DNA of 64,000 nt from Pipra filicauda (taxonomy: Eukaryota > Chordata > Aves > Passeriformes > Pipridae): positions 1,054,001-1,118,000 of the forward strand of contig NW_024104376.1 in assembly GCF_003945595.2 (NCBI RefSeq), in the 5' to 3' direction. Both the position numbers and the translations under genes were made by a program. This document shows positions 13,022-25,362 of the stretch, in pieces (position 1 is the first letter of the stretch; every line of letters begins with the position of its first letter). The notes below the pieces were generated by a model. That model saw nothing but the letters and a program-made list of their open reading frames with translations, did no database searches and was not told the DNA's origin.

Positions 13022-15778
13022 ACCGATTATACTTTAGTTATACATGGTAAAATGACCACTGCTTTTATTTTAAAAAAATGCATATCAGGAGAACCTTGCT
13101 GACAGCACTCAGAAGAAAACACATCTTCAATTTTCATGTTAGAACTCTTTATGTGACAGCTTAGCACAGTCCCAGCTGAATCCTCAGTTGTGTCCACATA
13201 CAGAGCTTATGTATGTGCACATGTTTTAAGTGTAGTAAGACTGACTTTTTTTTTGCAGCACTCTTCTGAAGCTGGAGCATAATGTAGCCATGAAATAAAT
13301 GTGGTACAACTGTGATGAAGGTGAACTACAGTTCAAGAAACATGGCTAGGGCAGGAAGTAGAGGTTTCTGCAAGTGACATTCACTGATTTTCATTGCTTT
13401 CAGGCTCGAATAACCTCACATTTAATGAGAAACTTTGTCTTCTCAGAGTGGTTTCTCTCCCCCTGGTCCCCTGAGCCAGCTGATATTCCCTCTCATTTCT
13501 TTAGATATGCCCATGGAGATGGTCTTGTGATTACCCTCAAGTCTTTAGAATGAGCTGAAAATATTAATTCAAATTTTCAAATAATTGATTGACTAATCAT
13601 TGGCCATTATGAACTTCAGGTTATTGAGCTGTACTCATGCCTTGGTGGACAAGATTCACAAGAGTGGTTCAGCAAATCGGTCTCCACGATGAAGAACTCA
13701 ATGCTCACAGGTCCATTCCTCTCAAGCAAAGCAGTAAAAAAGTTGTATGTGTAAATCAGACAGATTAAATAGAAAATAAGTTCAATTTTTGTTCATTGAG
13801 TATCTGAGGAGCAAGGGTTTGGCTAGTCAACACTGTCAGATTGGCCCTTTGCTCCTCCTCCCAAGTTCAACAGTCATCAGTTACAGAGCTTGTGTGAGGT
13901 ATCTGCTGCAAGATCCCAAAGAAATGAAGGGTTTTTGGCCACATGTGTGAATTTTCCCACAGAAAAGTTTCACATAATTGATAGTCTGCCTCTTATCTGC
14001 CTTCAAATAACAGAGAAACACAGAGAAAAATCCTGTATACAACAGATTCACGGTCCTGACATTGCTTTATTAAGTCAGACCTCTAATAACTGATGCTTAG
14101 CCAATGAATCAATGCATTTGCCTGCACAAGGTATTGGATGAACTCAAGCAAAAATTAAGCATGTAAAAACCAGGGGTTTTTATCAATCATTAAGGGAAAG
14201 AAAAAAAAATCTAATATTACCAGGTAGCTCATTTATAATGAACAATTTGATTAGCTCCACATCTGGGTTTCCTGGCTTTTTTCAGGATAAGAAAGACGGC
14301 TGGCTTGTCTTGAAAGGGTGTTTTAATGCAGAGTTCTGTATTAATATTACGTTTCTTTTAGGTGTTGTATGTTAATACTTCAAACATGGATTTCTGGCAG
14401 TATGAGCATGGCCTAGTTTTTTAATGCAAAAGATCACATTTCCAAGTATTTTTTAAAAGCCTGCATTACCAGAGTTTCTGCTGGGAAAAAAAAAAAGGAG
14501 GAGGGAATTAAATAAACAAAAACACCTGGCAACCTCCACCGTTGGTGTAGAAAAGGCAAGTCATGCAAAAGCATTTAAACTGAGAGGTTTTTTCCAAATT
14601 TTATCAGTAGAATTGCAACAAATATCAACAGTAAGGTTCCTGATAAAAAGCCAGAACAAGCAAGGCTCTAATGCCTAGAGATTGGAGGAAACAAAACAAG
14701 GAGTAAATAAACTGGTGTTCACTCCCTCACATCATTTAAAGATATTTGAAGTGTCTACTTTAAACATAATACAAAGATATAGAATAGAAACATAAATATC
14801 TTTTTGTTTACCAGGTTTGGTCTGAGAAAACAATAGTGTGCTTGGAGTAAATAAGCCACTGGGAAAATGTATGGAACAAGCCATCACTAGAGAAGTAAAT
14901 CATAAATAGCTTACAAAAGGAAAATAAAACAAAGATAATGAGAGTCAGAAGAATTTACAAAGTTATGATGGGATGGTAGTCTTAGAATCTGGGAAAGTCT
15001 GGGACGATTTGCCCAGTGACTTACCAGGTATGTGTCTCCTCAGTGCTTATGGCCAAAAATTGTGAAGTATTGTTGCATTTTGAGGAAGAATGTGCATATA
15101 AGCCAGTTTTTGAAGGGCAATCACAAAGCCTGGTAGATGAATGAATCCAGGTGCTGCAACAACACATATCAAAGTACAGGACAACAGTTCAAGGAGTTCA
15201 GATGTGAAGTCCAGAGGAGCCAGGAGCTTCAGGTGTCAACCACAATGCAGGAAGAGCATGGTGGGCACAGGAGAAAACACTGCAGGGTTTGTCTTGTGAA
15301 CGCTGCCAGGAGAGAAGTCTGAGCTCGGTGGCAAACAGCAGGGGTCAAATATTTATTCAGGCAGTCTTAAGCAGTTCAAATAGATTTCTGATAGAAAGGC
15401 ATGAATAAACCACCATTTGGCTCAGTGCCATGATTTTCATTTTGTTGAAGGTTTGAGCTGAATAACTCCTCCAAAGTAGGCTGCTGGTTTTAGACAGTGT
15501 TTCCTTGTATTTAAGGTACTTAGTTGAAAGGGTATTGCAATGGTATGGGAAAATATGCCAGAGATGGACTGGACCCACAAGTTTTGATTTGGTATCCAAC
15601 TTTAGAGTGTTCAAAACCAGACAATGGCCTTCCATAGAAAAAGAGAGTGCTGTTTCTATCTGCTGTCTCTCATAAACACAGGATCTGCAAAGTGTGGGAA
15701 CACCAACAATTCAGTTGATGCATCACTCAAGAACACAACCATCACTTACTGGTGACATTTTCTTTTTTTTAATCTGAG
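13022..15778. other. Gene-free AT-rich stretch
   Basis: No repeat family or gene is recognised. The sequence has short poly-A runs (for example near 14200 and 14486) and many stops in all frames. Confidence 0.55.
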
Positions 15779-15930
15779 TTTGGAATATGAAAATGTAATC
15801 TATTTGTCTGTTGACACATTCTCAAGAGTCACCAGAGCTTTGTATGGACTCCTGCTCTACAGCAACACAAATTTTGCCATTGCTTTCACTAGGTCAGAAT
15901 TTTATGCTGTAAAACCAGAAATCATGAATA
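15779..15930 (+). CDS. Possible internal coding exon 1 of an unidentified gene
   Basis: This is a 152-bp interval open in one frame, with 50 complete codons and no stop. It is preceded by a T-rich tract ending in AG (15771-15778) and followed by an ideal donor, GTAAGT, at 15931. The entry phase is 2 and the exit phase is 1. The encoded segment looks helical and mixed in composition, with pieces such as YLSVDTFSRV, RALYGLLLYS and FYAVKPEIMN, and shows no low-complexity bias. Its exit phase matches the entry phase of the next candidate at 16755. I do not recognise the family. It could be chance, because open intervals of this size are not rare here. Confidence 0.3.
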
Positions 15931-16754
15931 GTAAGTGTTGCTAACTAGGAGCACACAAAAATAATTGCCTTGATTTTGTCTCTGTGCAAATGTGACCCAT
16001 GCTGACAGAGTAGCCAGATTATTTATTTCCAGAAATATCCAGAAAAATTACAGAAATAGCTGATAACCTTCCCTAAAGTAGTGACCATAGGTTTAAATAT
16101 CTTTAAAACCTCAAGTTTGAAATTAACACCAGTTTACAACGTCCTTCACTCAATAGATTTTTTTATTGTTTTACTTTTGCACTTTTACGTATCCCCCACA
16201 GAATTTCCTGGAACTACTGACCTACAGCCTTGAGGTGAAAATCCTGTTTCTTCTGGTTCATGCCTAAAAAAAAATGTGCAGAGTTTGAGTGTGTAATGTT
16301 TGAAAGCAATTGTATTTACTATGGGCAACTGCAAGAAACACTTTTTGAGCTAGGCTGCCTTCGTAGCTTCTTGTATCTGTTGAGACAGTTTCTGATCTTC
16401 ATGAGTCTTAACTTTTAGCATACAAATACAGAAGAGTGTTTTGTCTTTTTAAAGGACAGAAAGAGTTAAGAGAGGGAAAGTCTTCCGCAGAATAAGTAGG
16501 ACCATAACAAGCTCTGACCTGCAGTGGCAGTACGTATACTGTCATTCTATCTTCATTTTTGTTGAAGGACTTCCATTAAAGCTATGAGGTGTTAGCTTTG
16601 CTAGGAATCTTGCAATAACTAAATAAAATAAACAAAATGAAGATTCTTGGGCTTTATTTCTGTTGAAGCATGTTTTCAATGTATTATTTGGTTTCTAAAC
16701 CATATCCAAAGAGACAAAATGCCAGAACAATAAAACATTTCTCCTTGTTTGCAG

Positions 16755-16892
16755 AACAACTCGCCTCTCATGGCAAAACATTGGATGCAGTTGAAGCCTA
16801 TTCTCAACATGTAGCAGAGATCTGTGAAGAAGAAAATACTCAAAATAGAAACATGTCTGAGCAGACAAACACTATCAAGGCTGGGAAAGCTG
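16755..16892 (+). CDS. Possible internal coding exon 2 of an unidentified gene
   Basis: This 138-bp interval (46 codons' worth, phase 1 in and phase 1 out) sits between a good acceptor, a pyrimidine-rich run ending TTTGCAG, and a strong donor, GTAAGA. The segment reads as a helix-like stretch (ASHGKTLDAVEAYSQH, then acidic EEE) followed by a polar, N/Q/K-rich linker. The phase fits the preceding candidate across an 824-bp intron. No catalytic motif is visible and the product is not recognised. Evidence is limited to splice signals, open frame and phase agreement. Confidence 0.3.
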
Positions 16893-17754
16893 GTAAGAAG
16901 GAGAAACCAAAATGTCTGTCCTGATCTTACTTCTCCTCAAGTCAATAGGAAGACTTGTGAACTTCACAGAAGTGAATTTATATGTTCAAAAATATTACTC
17001 AAGGCAGAGGAATTATGAAAGTCCTCTAAATGCGGTGAAAATAAAAGTAGCTGGAAAGAAAACCTCCCTGTGTCGTACTATGCTTTTTTCCATTCCTCAG
17101 TTTCATCTGGCTGACATTTAATACTGTTTATTAGCAGAGACCCTTTGCTGTAGCTCTCACAGTTTTCCGTTGTGAGCAGGCATAGTGCAGAGCACCCATA
17201 TTTGTCATTGGACCATACCTGTAGAAATTCAATTAAAAATATGACATTTGAACAGCGTCAGCCACAGAAATGCACTGACATCCCACAGAAAGCCATGCAA
17301 GACTTTGGCTGCAGAGTACTGTCCCAGGCACAGCAATATGTTAGACCACAACAGCTCCAGCGTGACCCTACCTGCAACATCAGCTGCAACCCAGGAGAGA
17401 CTGATTTAAACAAATAAGGTTCATATCTTATGCCAAGCAAAGGCTGTCCTGCACATCTGAAGTCGAAGATCATAGTAAATAACATCTGCAGAAAGTCAGG
17501 AATAAGCACTGGAAGAATGAAAGAGTCAGACCACAGGTCCAGCTGGGTAAGTACTCCAGCTCCAACAGTGACTATTAGCAGTTCTTTGGAATAAAGGATA
17601 AACTCTTATACACACTGTAGTTTAAACAATTCAGGTTCCAGTGGTTTCCTTTGTGTTTCAGTGTACTGAGCCCTGGGGTGACCTATACACAGATACCCTT
17701 TACTACATTGTAGAGGTGAAAGCCCTGGGAGATTCCCAAACCTTTTGCAGTTGA

Positions 17755-17906
17755 TTTGGGTGGGTTTTTTTTTTGGTTGGTATTTCTTGGGGGTTTTTTG
17801 TGGTTTTGTTTTGTGGGTGTGGTTTTTTGTGTGAGTGTGTGTGTTGTTGTTGGTTTGGTTGGTTGGTTTTTTAGTTTCTTTTTTTTGTTGTTTTTTTTTC
17901 CCCCCT
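17755..17906. repeat. T/G-rich low-complexity tract
   Basis: About 150 bases on the plus strand are made almost only of T and G, with runs of T, GGTT units and a short (TG)n core, ending in a T run followed by six C. This is simple sequence with strong strand asymmetry. Confidence 0.85.
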
Positions 17907-18923
17907 AAGAAATAGAAACATGGAGGGAAGGAACAATAAAGCTAAATTACTTGAGACATGAGTAGAAAGTTTACTGTTAGAAGCATGACTGGAACTCAGG
18001 AAATGGCTAGTCATTCCAGTCTTCCTCGAGAAGCTGTAGAAAACTGGAACACTGACGGCAGCAGGAGTCTAGACAAATGGTACAAGGTTCAATGAAAATT
18101 TCTCCAACATCCTTATGTGTGGTTTGCTTTTTTTTTCCTCTGTAGATTTTTAACTTATTTTGGAAGAACAGGATATTCTCCTGTGTATTATAATACTTTT
18201 TTGTTTGGTTGGTTGATCTGTAGGTCTTAAAAAGATACTGAGTTTATCTTCACACTTGGTGCAGAAGACCCCCAAAGTTTTCATGTAAATAAAGACTGTA
18301 TGATCTGAGCTTTGTTTCTAAAGACCATCCAGTGTCTAAGCCAATGGGACAAGACTGTGCATGAAGGATCTCACAGGAGCTGGTCAGGTCTAGACACAAC
18401 ATTTTTAATGTAATATTGTCAGTATGCATTGTTCTGTCGAAGTAAAATATTTTATTAAGATTACTGAATTACAAGGATGTTTCTGTTTAGAAGAAGGCTT
18501 CTAAACACTGGTCAGCTACATGCAGAAGAAATTCCTGATCTAATTTTTTTAATAATGTTTTCAATCAAAAATCAGTTGAATCAACATAATTCCCTCCACA
18601 GAACAACCCAGATACTTAGTTCTCCTTCCAATCTAGAAAAAGTTTTATCTCTGAAAGCTATAGCGTGATTGTCCTTGGATGCTTACTCCCTGACCTGCTG
18701 TCAAATGCAAAATCAAACACCTGTGGCAGATACATAAGGCTATGTGTGTGCCACTGTTGATCCATCTGCAATATATTACATCCTAATTTATTACTATGGG
18801 TGTTTTTCAAAGGGGATTCATTAGTCAGACAGAGTCCATTGCACTGTTAAGAAACTGTTTTTCTTCCCACCGTTCTAATTTTCCCTTCTTCTCCGGTTTC
18901 TGTTTCCTTTCATGCTATGGCAG

Positions 18924-18995
18924 GGATATTAAGTGCTTGTGATACAATATTTGGTCCAAAACCAGCCATTCTGTTCTGGGCAATTAATGTGGGTG
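18924..18995 (+). CDS. Possible internal coding exon 3 of an unidentified gene
   Basis: This 72-bp interval (phase 1 to phase 1) lies between a long pyrimidine-rich tract ending GGCAG and a GTGAGC donor. The segment contains a Cys/Asp/Phe-rich start (SACDTIFGPKP) and a hydrophobic end (AILFWAINVG). The phase agrees with candidate exon 2 across a 2.0-kb gap. The short length makes the open frame weak evidence on its own. I looked for a following phase-1 exon up to about 23 kb and found none that was convincing. Confidence 0.22.
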
Positions 18996-21900
18996 GTGAG
19001 CAATACCTGACCCAAATTTTGTGGGTTGGATAAACCGTAAGAAGTGGTTAATTATTTTCTACAGACCATATCTGTTTAATGAGGGGTGGAATTTCTCATT
19101 TATACAGAAAAAATCCATGAGTTCTGGCATTGTCCTAAAAGAAACAAAGGAATAACTCTCTTAAAGCAACAAGAATTTTCTCAGAGCTGTCTGTGGCTTA
19201 GATCATAAATTGGTGTAGGAGGTCATATGATGGCTCTGGTAAGAGTTGCTAATACAGATTACTGTGTTCTAGGGATAAAATCAGGGAAAGATATACCTTG
19301 AAGATACAGTTCCTGATCCAAGTTTTCCTTTGTGAATGCTTTCATCCCCTTTTGAGACAACAAGTAAAAAATCAGCTACATTTTTCCATGATGGCCATTT
19401 TTAGCTTTGTGGTGGTTTTATTGTCCCATGCAATATATAAAAAGCTTCATTAAAAAAGTAACGAGAATTACATTTACTTCTACTAAATTTCTCCTCCGTT
19501 CGAAGTAAAGCCATCTCACCTGGTCCACCCTATCTGCAGATACAAAATAGCAGATGTGCTTCTACCTGGGCTGGAATTGCTGAAAATTTCCTTCCTGAAT
19601 AATATCTGAATAATAACACATGTTTAGTATGCCCTGTTATAGCACAGTATATGGAGCACTTCTGCTTTTCTCTAGGGAAACCCACAAACGCTGCCTCTTC
19701 AAACCACAGATTGGCAGTTCATGGAGAAATCCAATGCCTACATCGTGAAGTCGAGAGTCCTTAGAGCCTGTTGTGACACGATTTTTGAAATACTTTCCTT
19801 CATCTTTCCTTCTGCCACCCTGGACACTGCTACACCTAATAAAATTTTCTGTCATTAAAACTACAACCAAAAAGCTCACAGTGCTGACCCCCAAGCTGTT
19901 ACTTGAGGTTGTGATGATGAACACTTTTTGACATCTGGTAAAAGGTTGCAGCTCCTGTCTGAAGAAGTCTCTCTGAAGTTAAAGGCTGATGATGTCAAAT
20001 ACAAGGATGTCTGGTTTATTGTAAGACTGTTTGGTTTAGATCAAGCTCTTTGGTGTAAATGAAGCTGCCTCATCTGGGAAAGGAAATGACTTAAAAGTGA
20101 TGTAGCAATTCTGAAAGGGAGTCAGACAGTGGGAAACACATACAGCTGGCATGTCTTGTGCTGCATTTAACTGGTCTTGCTATTAACTCATCAGACGGTG
20201 AAAAGAAAAACAGCATTTCATAACAGTTTTTATTACGCTGTTTTCTAGAGATGAGGAAATAAAATGGGTGTGGAGAAAGCAATGATGCAAACAGAGGAAT
20301 TTTCACTTTATCGTTATAGCCATCACTTTCTCCAAAGCAGAGCTTTCCTGACTCAGACATGCGTTAGGGAAACCAGGACAAACACCAGTGAGCTGTGAGC
20401 CCCCACCCTGCTCATGACAAAGTGAACGTCTCCCTCCTGCCTCTGTCTGGGAGGAGGCTTATTTCCAAAGAAAATGGCCCGGCATCTAATGGATGACTGA
20501 TTCCTCCAGACACGAAAGTTTTTGAGTTCCTTGCCTTAAGAAAGGCACTCCCTAAATGGCTCCTCCTTACACTCCTCCTGCAGCCAGATGTGTGCCTCCA
20601 TGTAATTACAGGACAATGTCTCCATCAGGGAGACCTGTGGATGAACCTTCAGATAACCAGTGCAATTTGCTGGCTGATGTGTGGCTTGAATACAGCCTCC
20701 ATTGATTGAGTGTGCTGGGCAGCCCTCGAGAGGCAGTGCTGCAGGGTGTTTCTCATACCTACTGGAAGGTAACATACTTCCCTTCTGTTGCTGAGCCCCA
20801 GGGCATCCTGCTGCCCCACATGGCCTCACCTGCTTGGCCCAGCTCCACACTGCCTCCAACACTTATGACTAAATTTTTTGAGGAGTCTTGAACCATATGA
20901 GATGTACCTGAGGCTTAGGTACAGTTTAAGGAAGGTCTCTTGTCTTCATCTTCAAAATTTATGGTATGTCTTGATAACCCCACAATATAAAGATTGAAGT
21001 CATCTAAGGTTTCCAGACAAACACCTTTTCTGAGACAACTGTACTCCAGAAGACAACTTTTGGAGCCTGGTTCAATGGCCTCAATATAAGCACCAGGCAC
21101 CATTTTAGTGAATTCATGTTTTTTTCCCAACCACCTGCTGGCCTATGAGGGTGCAAGTTTCCCATGGGTTTTTGTTGCTGCAGCCTTTTGCAAATATCTG
21201 CTTTCTGCGGATATCTGCCTTGATATCCAAAGTACCTTGGATGACACTATGTATGTTTAGCCAATGAAACTCCTCCATTCTGGATTCAAAACTGTCTAAG
21301 CAAATACCTGTTTGGAAGTAAAAATGTTTTGGAATAATTCCTCCACTTCCATGGAAGCCCAAGGCACCACAGACATTCAAGTGCAGTAAGTTATGGGTGA
21401 CCACAGGCAGTTTGGGAGAGAAAGAAGTAATCAAGGAAACTGGAGACTATACAATGAAATGGATATTTTTTCTGCTTCACTTCCAGCCACGGCTTAGTTC
21501 AGCAACTGCCCAGCAGTCATACCCCCAGCTGCAGAGTTACTGGTATTTTTGTGTGATTAGAGTGCCAAGCCATCTAGCAGCCACTGAAGTCCCATTGTGC
21601 TGTGTGCTCAAAGATGATATGGTGATGGATAGCCTCTGCCTTAGCTCTGTTTACAATCTGTAGTGGGACAGAGATGAACCAAGGGACGAAGACTTATAAG
21701 CAGAAATATTTAGGTACCTCAGTTCCATTGAAATCAATAGAGAAACTTGTTTCAGTACTTTACTAACTTGGATCTCCTGTTTTTTTATTATAGATCTCAC
21801 TCTCAGCCATGAACTGTAGATGTATGGCAGGCATCCAAATTTTAACTGCATTTAACCAATCTGGACCAGCTGCATGATGTAGCTGAATATATCTTGGAAA

Positions 21901-23978
21901 CAGAGCCAAAGATATTGATGTCCATTCATCATAACTTACTGACTGTTGGACAGTAAAGATGTTGTCTCCTTAGTGCCAGCGTGTCCATGTCAGAATTCAA
22001 TGCAACGTAGAAAAGCAGCAAGGATGTGAATGGCCAAAAAAAAAAAAAAGGGGTGAGAAACCTAAGTGCTAACAGATATCCCACTGTAATTAGAAATAAG
22101 TGATACCTTCTTTCTCAAGTGAAGGAACTACCACATGGGACGTTTGTCATAAGGCATCTGAAGATCATCCCCATATTTTCTGGACATTTGTTAATAACAA
22201 ATCAAGCACTAAGGATTGTAGGTAATTTCTTTGCAAGCTATTTGGCAGCTTTCTCATCCTTGCTGCACACTGACAGTGCCACCCACCAGCAGTGTCAGCT
22301 CACTAGCTGCAGCACATGTGAGTAGTTCCATGTTCCAGCTTGTGTAACAGGTTGTGGTTCATCACTGTGAACATAGCTACCCACAGGCAGAAAATTAACT
22401 GTGTTCTCTATGAATTCTATGTGCTCTGAGGAGCAGTTATATGTCACATGGGCCTCTCTGGCAGAAGAACCCACACCAAGTATTCTCTGAAGGCTGCAAA
22501 AAAACCATAAACTCCTGCTGCAGGAAATCCCATGCTCCTTTGGCTTGAATGCTTAGCAGCTATTCAGGGTTTTTCTGTGTCATGTTTCTGTTGGGAGGAG
22601 GAGCTGATAGAGTCATGCAGAGTCTTTGTGCAACCTGATTTATTTGCCAGAAGTGTGTGCCAGGTCTCCGTGCTCCACAAAATAAATAAAAACCAAAAGC
22701 AAGCAGGAGGTGGTTTCCTTGCTGAGAAATCCAAATGTGCCAGAAGCTTTTTGCCTGACTTTTTCCAAATTCAGTATTTTGCATCTCTGCCTTTTTTCTG
22801 GCCTTCTCTCCCACAGCTCTCTGCTCCCAGAGTCACAGCTGGTCCAACAGAAATCCTTTCATCCCATGTAACTTAGCTGCTCTCAGCCACTGCTGTAGCG
22901 ATCGGTGCCTTTGGCAACGACTTCAATTGTCTCAGTTCCTCAAGGAACATTTTTTGTTCCATTAAATCTCAGAGCTTTTCCAGAAGATACACTTTTGTCG
23001 CTACAAGTGTGATTGCAGGGTAGTCTTATGGTATATGTTAGGAAGGAATCAAGTTAGATCATTGCAACAGTTCCTTTAGCTCCGGTAATACATGAATATA
23101 TCACTTAGGCTGATAGTTTGATGGGAGCTTTAAAATCTTCTAGACAACCTCTGAAATCAAGGAAGTAAATTCAGTTTCCAGGAGATTGGATCAAGCTTCA
23201 GTTTTGTCTTTTCTTTAACTAAAACATTCTCCTTCTGCATTATGAACCCAGGTCAGTCTGTGCTTAGCTGTAAGTATTCAGAATCATCACTGGCCACAGA
23301 GGCCGTACTAGGATGCTTAAGAATATGACTGGTTGCATGACTTCCATAAGTCATTTTCCTCTCTCTCAGTGCTCCTTACCCTTCACTATTTCTTTCACTT
23401 GTGTGTCTGATGTTGCAGTACATGCACACAATCAGACAAAAATTCTGATTGAAAGACGTCTTCTGAGATCCAGCCTTTGACTGACTGGCTCTGTTAAGAG
23501 TATGGTCAACTCAGTCAGCTTCGTCAGGGCCCTCTTCAGCTTTTAAGACCTGTAAGGAAGGATACAGGGTCTTATAGGAAAGCTATGGTTGAGCCATCCT
23601 CTGGATCCCTTTCCTTCAGATAAGTGGTCCTCTTTCCCAGCAACTCAACTGTTTTATTGTATTTCCCAAAAATTGTTCTAGTTCCTCAGCACAGTGCTCA
23701 CCCTCTGACAGCTGGACCTGTGTAGTAGGTGAGATTGTATCAGCACACTATGGGGAGTTCATGTCTCCTTGGGTGAGCAGTCTAAACCAATGCTCAATGT
23801 AGTTCTCTACCATTGCACTCACGCACATTTGGTAAAGGGGTGGTTGAATCTGTCTCTCCTGCCTATGCAAATTCAGAAGCCTGAATTTAAAAACTTCTCT
23901 GTTTCCCAGTAACATCCCGTTTGAGGAAATCAAAAGAGACCCCAACCGGCCTGCTGAGTCCTCAGCCATTAACATGGG
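18996..23978. other. Gene-free stretch with a locally GC-rich part
   Basis: No gene is identified. Positions 20390-20870 are visibly richer in G+C than the surroundings and stop-poor on both strands, so several frames are open at once. No repeat family or domain is recognised there. A pyrimidine-AG at 19676 and another at 21485 open into 50-60 codon frames that lack good donors. Confidence 0.5.
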
Positions 23979-24236
23979 TGTCCTCGTTTCACCTGGGACA
24001 GAGTTCATTTTTTTGTAGTCACTGGTTCAGTGCTGTGCTTTGGATTCAGTGTGAGGATAATGTTGATAACACACTGATGTTTTGGTTGCTGCTAAGCAGT
24101 GCTTACCCTGAGTCAAGGACTTTTCAGTGTCTCATGCTCTGCCTTTGAGGAAGCACAAGAAAATGGGAGGGAGCATGGCCAGGACAGCTGATCCAAACTA
24201 GCCAAAGGGATATTCCACAGAATATCACACCCAGCA

Positions 24237-24242
24237 TATAAA
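24237..24242 (+). promoter_or_regulatory. TATA box of the solo ERVL LTR
   Basis: TATAAA lies about 258 bp into the LTR, at the position expected for the U3 core promoter. Whether it still fires is unknown. Confidence 0.5.
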
Positions 24243-24359
24243 CTGAAGAGAGTTGGCCAAGAGGGGCTGATCACTGCTGGGGAACAGTAGTGAACAATTG
24301 TATTGGTCATCACTTGGTTATCTGATTTTTTATTGCCTTCTTTCTCTCTCCTTTTCATT

Positions 24360-24412
24360 ACAATATTATCATTATTAATGTTACTATTATTATTATATTT
24401 TAATTATTAAAC
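24360..24412. repeat. (ATT)n-rich segment inside the LTR
   Basis: Degenerate ATT/TTA trinucleotide repeats occupy the 3' half of the LTR. Such a tract is a usual part of this LTR family rather than an independent insertion. Confidence 0.7.
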
Positions 24413-24554
24413 TGTTCTTACATCAACTCACAAGTTTTTACTTTTTTTTGATTCTCCTCCTCATCCCACCTGGGTGAGGCAGAGGGAAGTGAGTGCTCTG
24501 TAGTATTTAGTTGCTGGGGTTAAACCACAACAGCAGAGAACATCATCCTCCTCA

Positions 24555-25362
24555 AATGGATAGGCAGAAGACAGCCATGCTCATGGTTTAATAAGGCCAA
24601 GTGCTGGGTCCTGCACTTGGGTTACAACAACCCCATGCAGTGCTACAGGCTGGGGAGGAGTGACTAAAAAGCTCTTTGCCAGAAACTGTCTTGAGGGTGC
24701 TGGTTGGCAGCTGGCTCAATATGAGCCAGTAGTGTGCCCAGGTGGCCAAGAAGGCCAATGACATCTTGGCCTGTATAAGAATAGAGTAACCAACTGGACT
24801 AAGGAAATGATCATCCCTCTGTACTCAGCATTGGTGAGCCTGCACCTTGAGTACTGCATTCAGTTCTGGGCCCCTCACTTTAAAAAGGACATTGGGGGGC
24901 TGGAGCATGTCCAGAGAAGGGTTAAAAGGCTCGTGAAGGGTCTAGAAGGGTCTTATGAGGAACGGCTGAGAGAGCTGGTTTTGCTTAGTCTTGAGAAGAG
25001 GAGGCTCAGAGGGAGCCTCATCACTCTCTACAACTACCTGACAGTAGGTTGTCATGAGGTGGGGGCTGGTCTCTTCTACTGTGCCAGCAGTGAGAGGATC
25101 AGAGGAAATAGCCTTGAGACAGGGTAGATAAAGATCAGATATCAGAAAAAAAGTTTTCACTGCTAGGGTGGTCAGGCATTGGAATAGGCTGCCCAGGGAG
25201 GTCGCGGAGTCACCATCCCTGGAGGTGTACAGGAGGCATCTGGATCTGGCACTGGGTGATATGGTTTAGTGGTTTAGGGGTTATAGTGGTAGTGCTGGTT
25301 GGTAGTTGCACTTGATTGTCTTAGAGGTCTCTTCCAAACCTGACAATTCTATGATTCTATGT
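24555..25362 (+). mobile_element. CR1 LINE, 3' third (end of ORF2 plus 3' UTR)
   Basis: The fragment starts inside the C-terminal part of ORF2 (caagtgctgggtcctgcact), runs through agtactgcattcagttctgg, ggctgcccagggaggtcg and the tail, and ends attctatgattctatg at 25362, the diagnostic CR1 3' repeat. The 5' end is truncated, as in nearly all CR1 copies. It begins within about 25 bp of the ERVL LTR end, so the two may be nested or merely adjacent. No intact reading frame spans it. Confidence 0.93.
24807..25127 (+). pseudogene. CR1 ORF2 C-terminal remnant
   Basis: A 107-codon frame retains the region after the reverse-transcriptase catalytic core. It includes the [17 protein letters not shown] segment, the HVQRR...[14 protein letters not shown] segment and the [17 protein letters not shown] segment, all typical of CR1/LINE ORF2. 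The frame stops at 25127, upstream of where ORF2 normally ends; the sequence for the next part (gttttcactgctagggtggt) is present but in another frame. The fragment lacks the endonuclease and catalytic motifs and is dead. Confidence 0.88.

Larger units (their letters stand above)
23979..24532 (+). mobile_element. Solo LTR of an avian ERVL-type endogenous retrovirus
   Basis: The element is about 554 bp and runs from TGTCCTCGTTTCACC to AAACCACAACA, with the TG...CA ends expected of an LTR. The middle carries blocks typical of the abundant neoavian ERVL LTR, such as ataatgttgataacacactg and gctaagcagtgcttaccctg. There is a TATAAA at 24237-24242, an ATT-rich stretch, and an ATTAAA at 24406-24411 that may act as a polyadenylation signal. 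No gag, pol or env sequence adjoins either side, so this is a solo LTR left by recombination. The five bases on each side (ATGGG and GCAGA) do not match, so no target duplication is visible. Confidence 0.85.

Noticed and set aside
20556..20710. Acceptor-like CTCCTCCTGCAG followed by open frames
   Set aside because: Two frames run open and then stop without any usable donor. The local GC-richness explains the lack of stops.
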